Assembly (NCBI GenBank): GCA_964448045.1
Contig: CAYUVF010000060.1
Location: forward strand, 1 to 25,197
DNA from: CAYUVF01 sp964448045
Lineage (GTDB): Bacteria; Bacteroidota; Rhodothermia; Rhodothermales; Salinibacteraceae
Length of the DNA stretch: 25,197 nucleotides
Direction: 5' to 3'
Below the pieces are notes generated by a model that was given only the letters and a program-made list of their open reading frames with translations, searched no databases and had not been told where the DNA came from. A program made the translations under genes and the position numbers. Shown here in pieces: positions 23,861 to 25,197 of the stretch. Numbering within the stretch: position 1 is the first letter of the stretch; each line of letters begins with the position of its first letter.

Positions 23861-25197
23861 TCAGGGCGCGTCCGGGGTGGGTAGCTTCACGAGCTGATCT
23901 CGATAGGCGGCGGCGCGATCGGGCGCGTCCCAGGCTTCGTACAGGCGGACGAGGCGTCTGAGGGCGCGCTGCGCGGACGGATGCTTGGTGCCCTCCAGCC
24001 GCTCGTGCATCTCGAAGGCCTCGCGGAGCAGCGGCTCGGCGTTCGCGTGCTGCCCGCGCTCCAGATACAGCGCGCCGAGCCGTCCGAGCAGCCGGGCCGT
24101 CTGCGTGTGGCCGTCGCCCATTTCGCGGCGGTACACCGGTGCTGCCTCGGCATACAGGGACACGGCCGCTGCGTCGCGCCCCATCGCATCCAGCAGCTGG
24201 GCCAGCTCGTTCCTGACCTGCGCCACGCCAATGTGCTGATCACCACGCCGTGCCTCCCGGATCGCGAGCGCTTCGCGGTAGAGCGCTTCGGCCCGCTCGG
24301 TAGCCCCCTGCTGCTCGGCTGCCCCACCCAGCGCGAGAAGCAGCGACGCCACCTCGCCGGACTGATGGAGCGACCGGTGCGTGGCGAGCGCCTCCTCCAG
24401 CAGCGGCTGCGCCGCGGACGCATCGCCCAGGCGCTGGTAGACCGCGGCCACCGCACTCATCATCTCCGCGCGAATTTCGGGCTGATCGGACAGGCGCTTC
24501 CGGAGGCGCTCGACGCCGCTGTCGAGGCTCGCCCGCACGGCCACGCTGTCCGGGCCGCCCACGTTCTGCCACGCGTTGCCGAACAAGGCAATCAGAAACG
24601 CCTTCACGTGCTCGGTCTTCATCGTCTCGATCTGGGCGTGGTCGCGCTCTTGCGCAATCTGGCGGGCCTGCCACGTCACCGTCAGCGTGTAGCTGAGGAG
24701 CAGGACGAGAAAGCCGGCCGCGGTGGCCACGCCCCAGCGGTGGCGCCGGACGAACTTGCGCGTGCGGTACGTCCACGCATCGGCCCGCGCCGTTACGGGT
24801 TCGTCGTTCAGGTAGCGCTGGAGGTCGTCCGCGAGTTGCTCGGCCGAGGCGTAGCGCCGCTCCGGCTCCTTGCGCAGCGCCTTCATCACGATGGTGTCTA
24901 AATCACCCCGAAGCGCCTTCCGCAGCCGACGGGGCGACGATCCGGTCCCCACCGTCTCGGGCGAGGTCTCCGTGACGGCCGTGCTGGGGCGGGTGGGCCG
25001 TTCGTCGCAGATGATGCGCTCCGCCTCGCTCGGGCTGCAGTCGCGCACGTCGTGCGGACGCTGGCCCGTCAACAGCTCATACAGGACGACGCCCAGCTGA
25101 TACACGTCTGATGCCGTCGTGATGGCGCCGCCGCGCACCTGCTCCGGACTGGCGTACTCGGGGGTCATCGGCAGCAGGCCGGTCCGGGTCTGAGGCG
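23861..25197 (-). CDS. Eukaryotic-type Ser/Thr kinase with TM and TPRs, 5' truncated by window edge
   Basis: The minus-strand frame stays open to the window edge at 25197, so the N-terminal kinase lobe, HRD and DFG motifs lie outside. The visible part starts in the activation segment (LLPMTPEYASPEQVRG). It continues with DVYQLGVVLYELLTGQRPHD, 'DLDTIVMKALRKEPERRYAS' and AEQLADDLQRYL, the end of a PknB/Stk-type kinase. Next come one TM helix (ATAAGFLVLLLSYTLTV) and about 270 residues of TPR-like helices, several of the kinase-associated TPR_12 type (EALYREALAIREARRG, PLLREAFEMHERL). The product is thus a membrane-anchored signalling kinase with a TPR region for partner binding. The start of the annotated interval is its true C-terminus (TGA, 23861-23863). 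Confidence 0.92.
   Translation of the reverse strand, partial: PQTRTGLLPMTPEYASPEQVRGGAITTASDVYQLGVVLYELLTGQRPHDVRDCSPSEAERIICDERPTRPSTAVTETSPETVGTGSSPRRLRKALRGDLDTIVMKALRKEPERRYASAEQLADDLQRYLNDEPVTARADAWTYRTRKFVRRHRWGVATAAGFLVLLLSYTLTVTWQARQIAQERDHAQIETMKTEHVKAFLIALFGNAWQNVGGPDSVAVRASLDSGVERLRKRLSDQPEIRAEMMSAVAAVYQRLGDASAAQPLLEEALATHRSLHQSGEVASLLLALGGAAEQQGATERAEALYREALAIREARRGDQHIGVAQVRNELAQLLDAMGRDAAAVSLYAEAAPVYRREMGDGHTQTARLLGRLGALYLERGQHANAEPLLREAFEMHERLEGTKHPSAQRALRRLVRLYEAWDAPDRAAAYRDQLVKLPTPDAP

Overview
The window is a GC-rich (~65%), densely coded bacterial chromosome segment with about 19 genes. All lie on the + strand except a DUF2207 membrane protein (8962-10653) and a truncated Ser/Thr kinase-TPR protein at the right edge. 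Gene content points to the Bacteroidota/Rhodothermota side of the tree (Salinibacter/Rhodothermus-like). The main clues are DUF4286 and DUF6567-type proteins, an acidic N-terminal extension on MiaB, the order miaB - sigma-54 activator - LptE - TPR protein (recalled as typical of Bacteroidota), and mostly weak Shine-Dalgarno signals in a GC-rich genome. This assignment is inference. No rRNA, tRNA, insertion sequence, prophage or CRISPR was seen.

Layout. 1-1973: riboflavin synthase, a two-TM hypothetical protein and a DUF2007 protein. 2076-8965: a probable operon of ferritin-like protein, TolC-type outer-membrane factor, membrane-fusion protein, RND pump, a possible 22-residue peptide and a TetR repressor. 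A near-perfect 18-bp palindrome ahead of the first gene is a good candidate TetR operator. 8962-10653: DUF2207 protein, convergent with tetR and sharing a TTAA stop overlap. 10787-17367: miaB, DUF4286, sigma-54 activator, lptE, a CesA/CslA-like glycosyltransferase and a TPR protein. 17468-19901: anmK (peptidoglycan amino-sugar recycling) and thiL (thiamine diphosphate synthesis). 20094-20534: DUF6567-like lipoprotein ending in a clear intrinsic terminator. 20535-23834: a 457-bp leader, a 746-residue metzincin-type zinc protease without a signal peptide, and a small Ig-like protein. 23861-25197: C-terminal part of a eukaryotic-type Ser/Thr kinase with TM and TPRs, convergent with the protease pair.

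Two things stand out. First, intergenic spacers carry short arrays with a 7/14-bp period (1-55, 14359-14435, 14955-15019, 18655-18689, 18771-18805). Several abut start codons, and two fold into long hairpins flanking lptE. They resemble the heptanucleotide STRR repeats of cyanobacteria. Second, the apparently non-exported metzincin carries an Ig-like domain and is followed by a separate Ig-like protein, a plausible undescribed protease/partner module.
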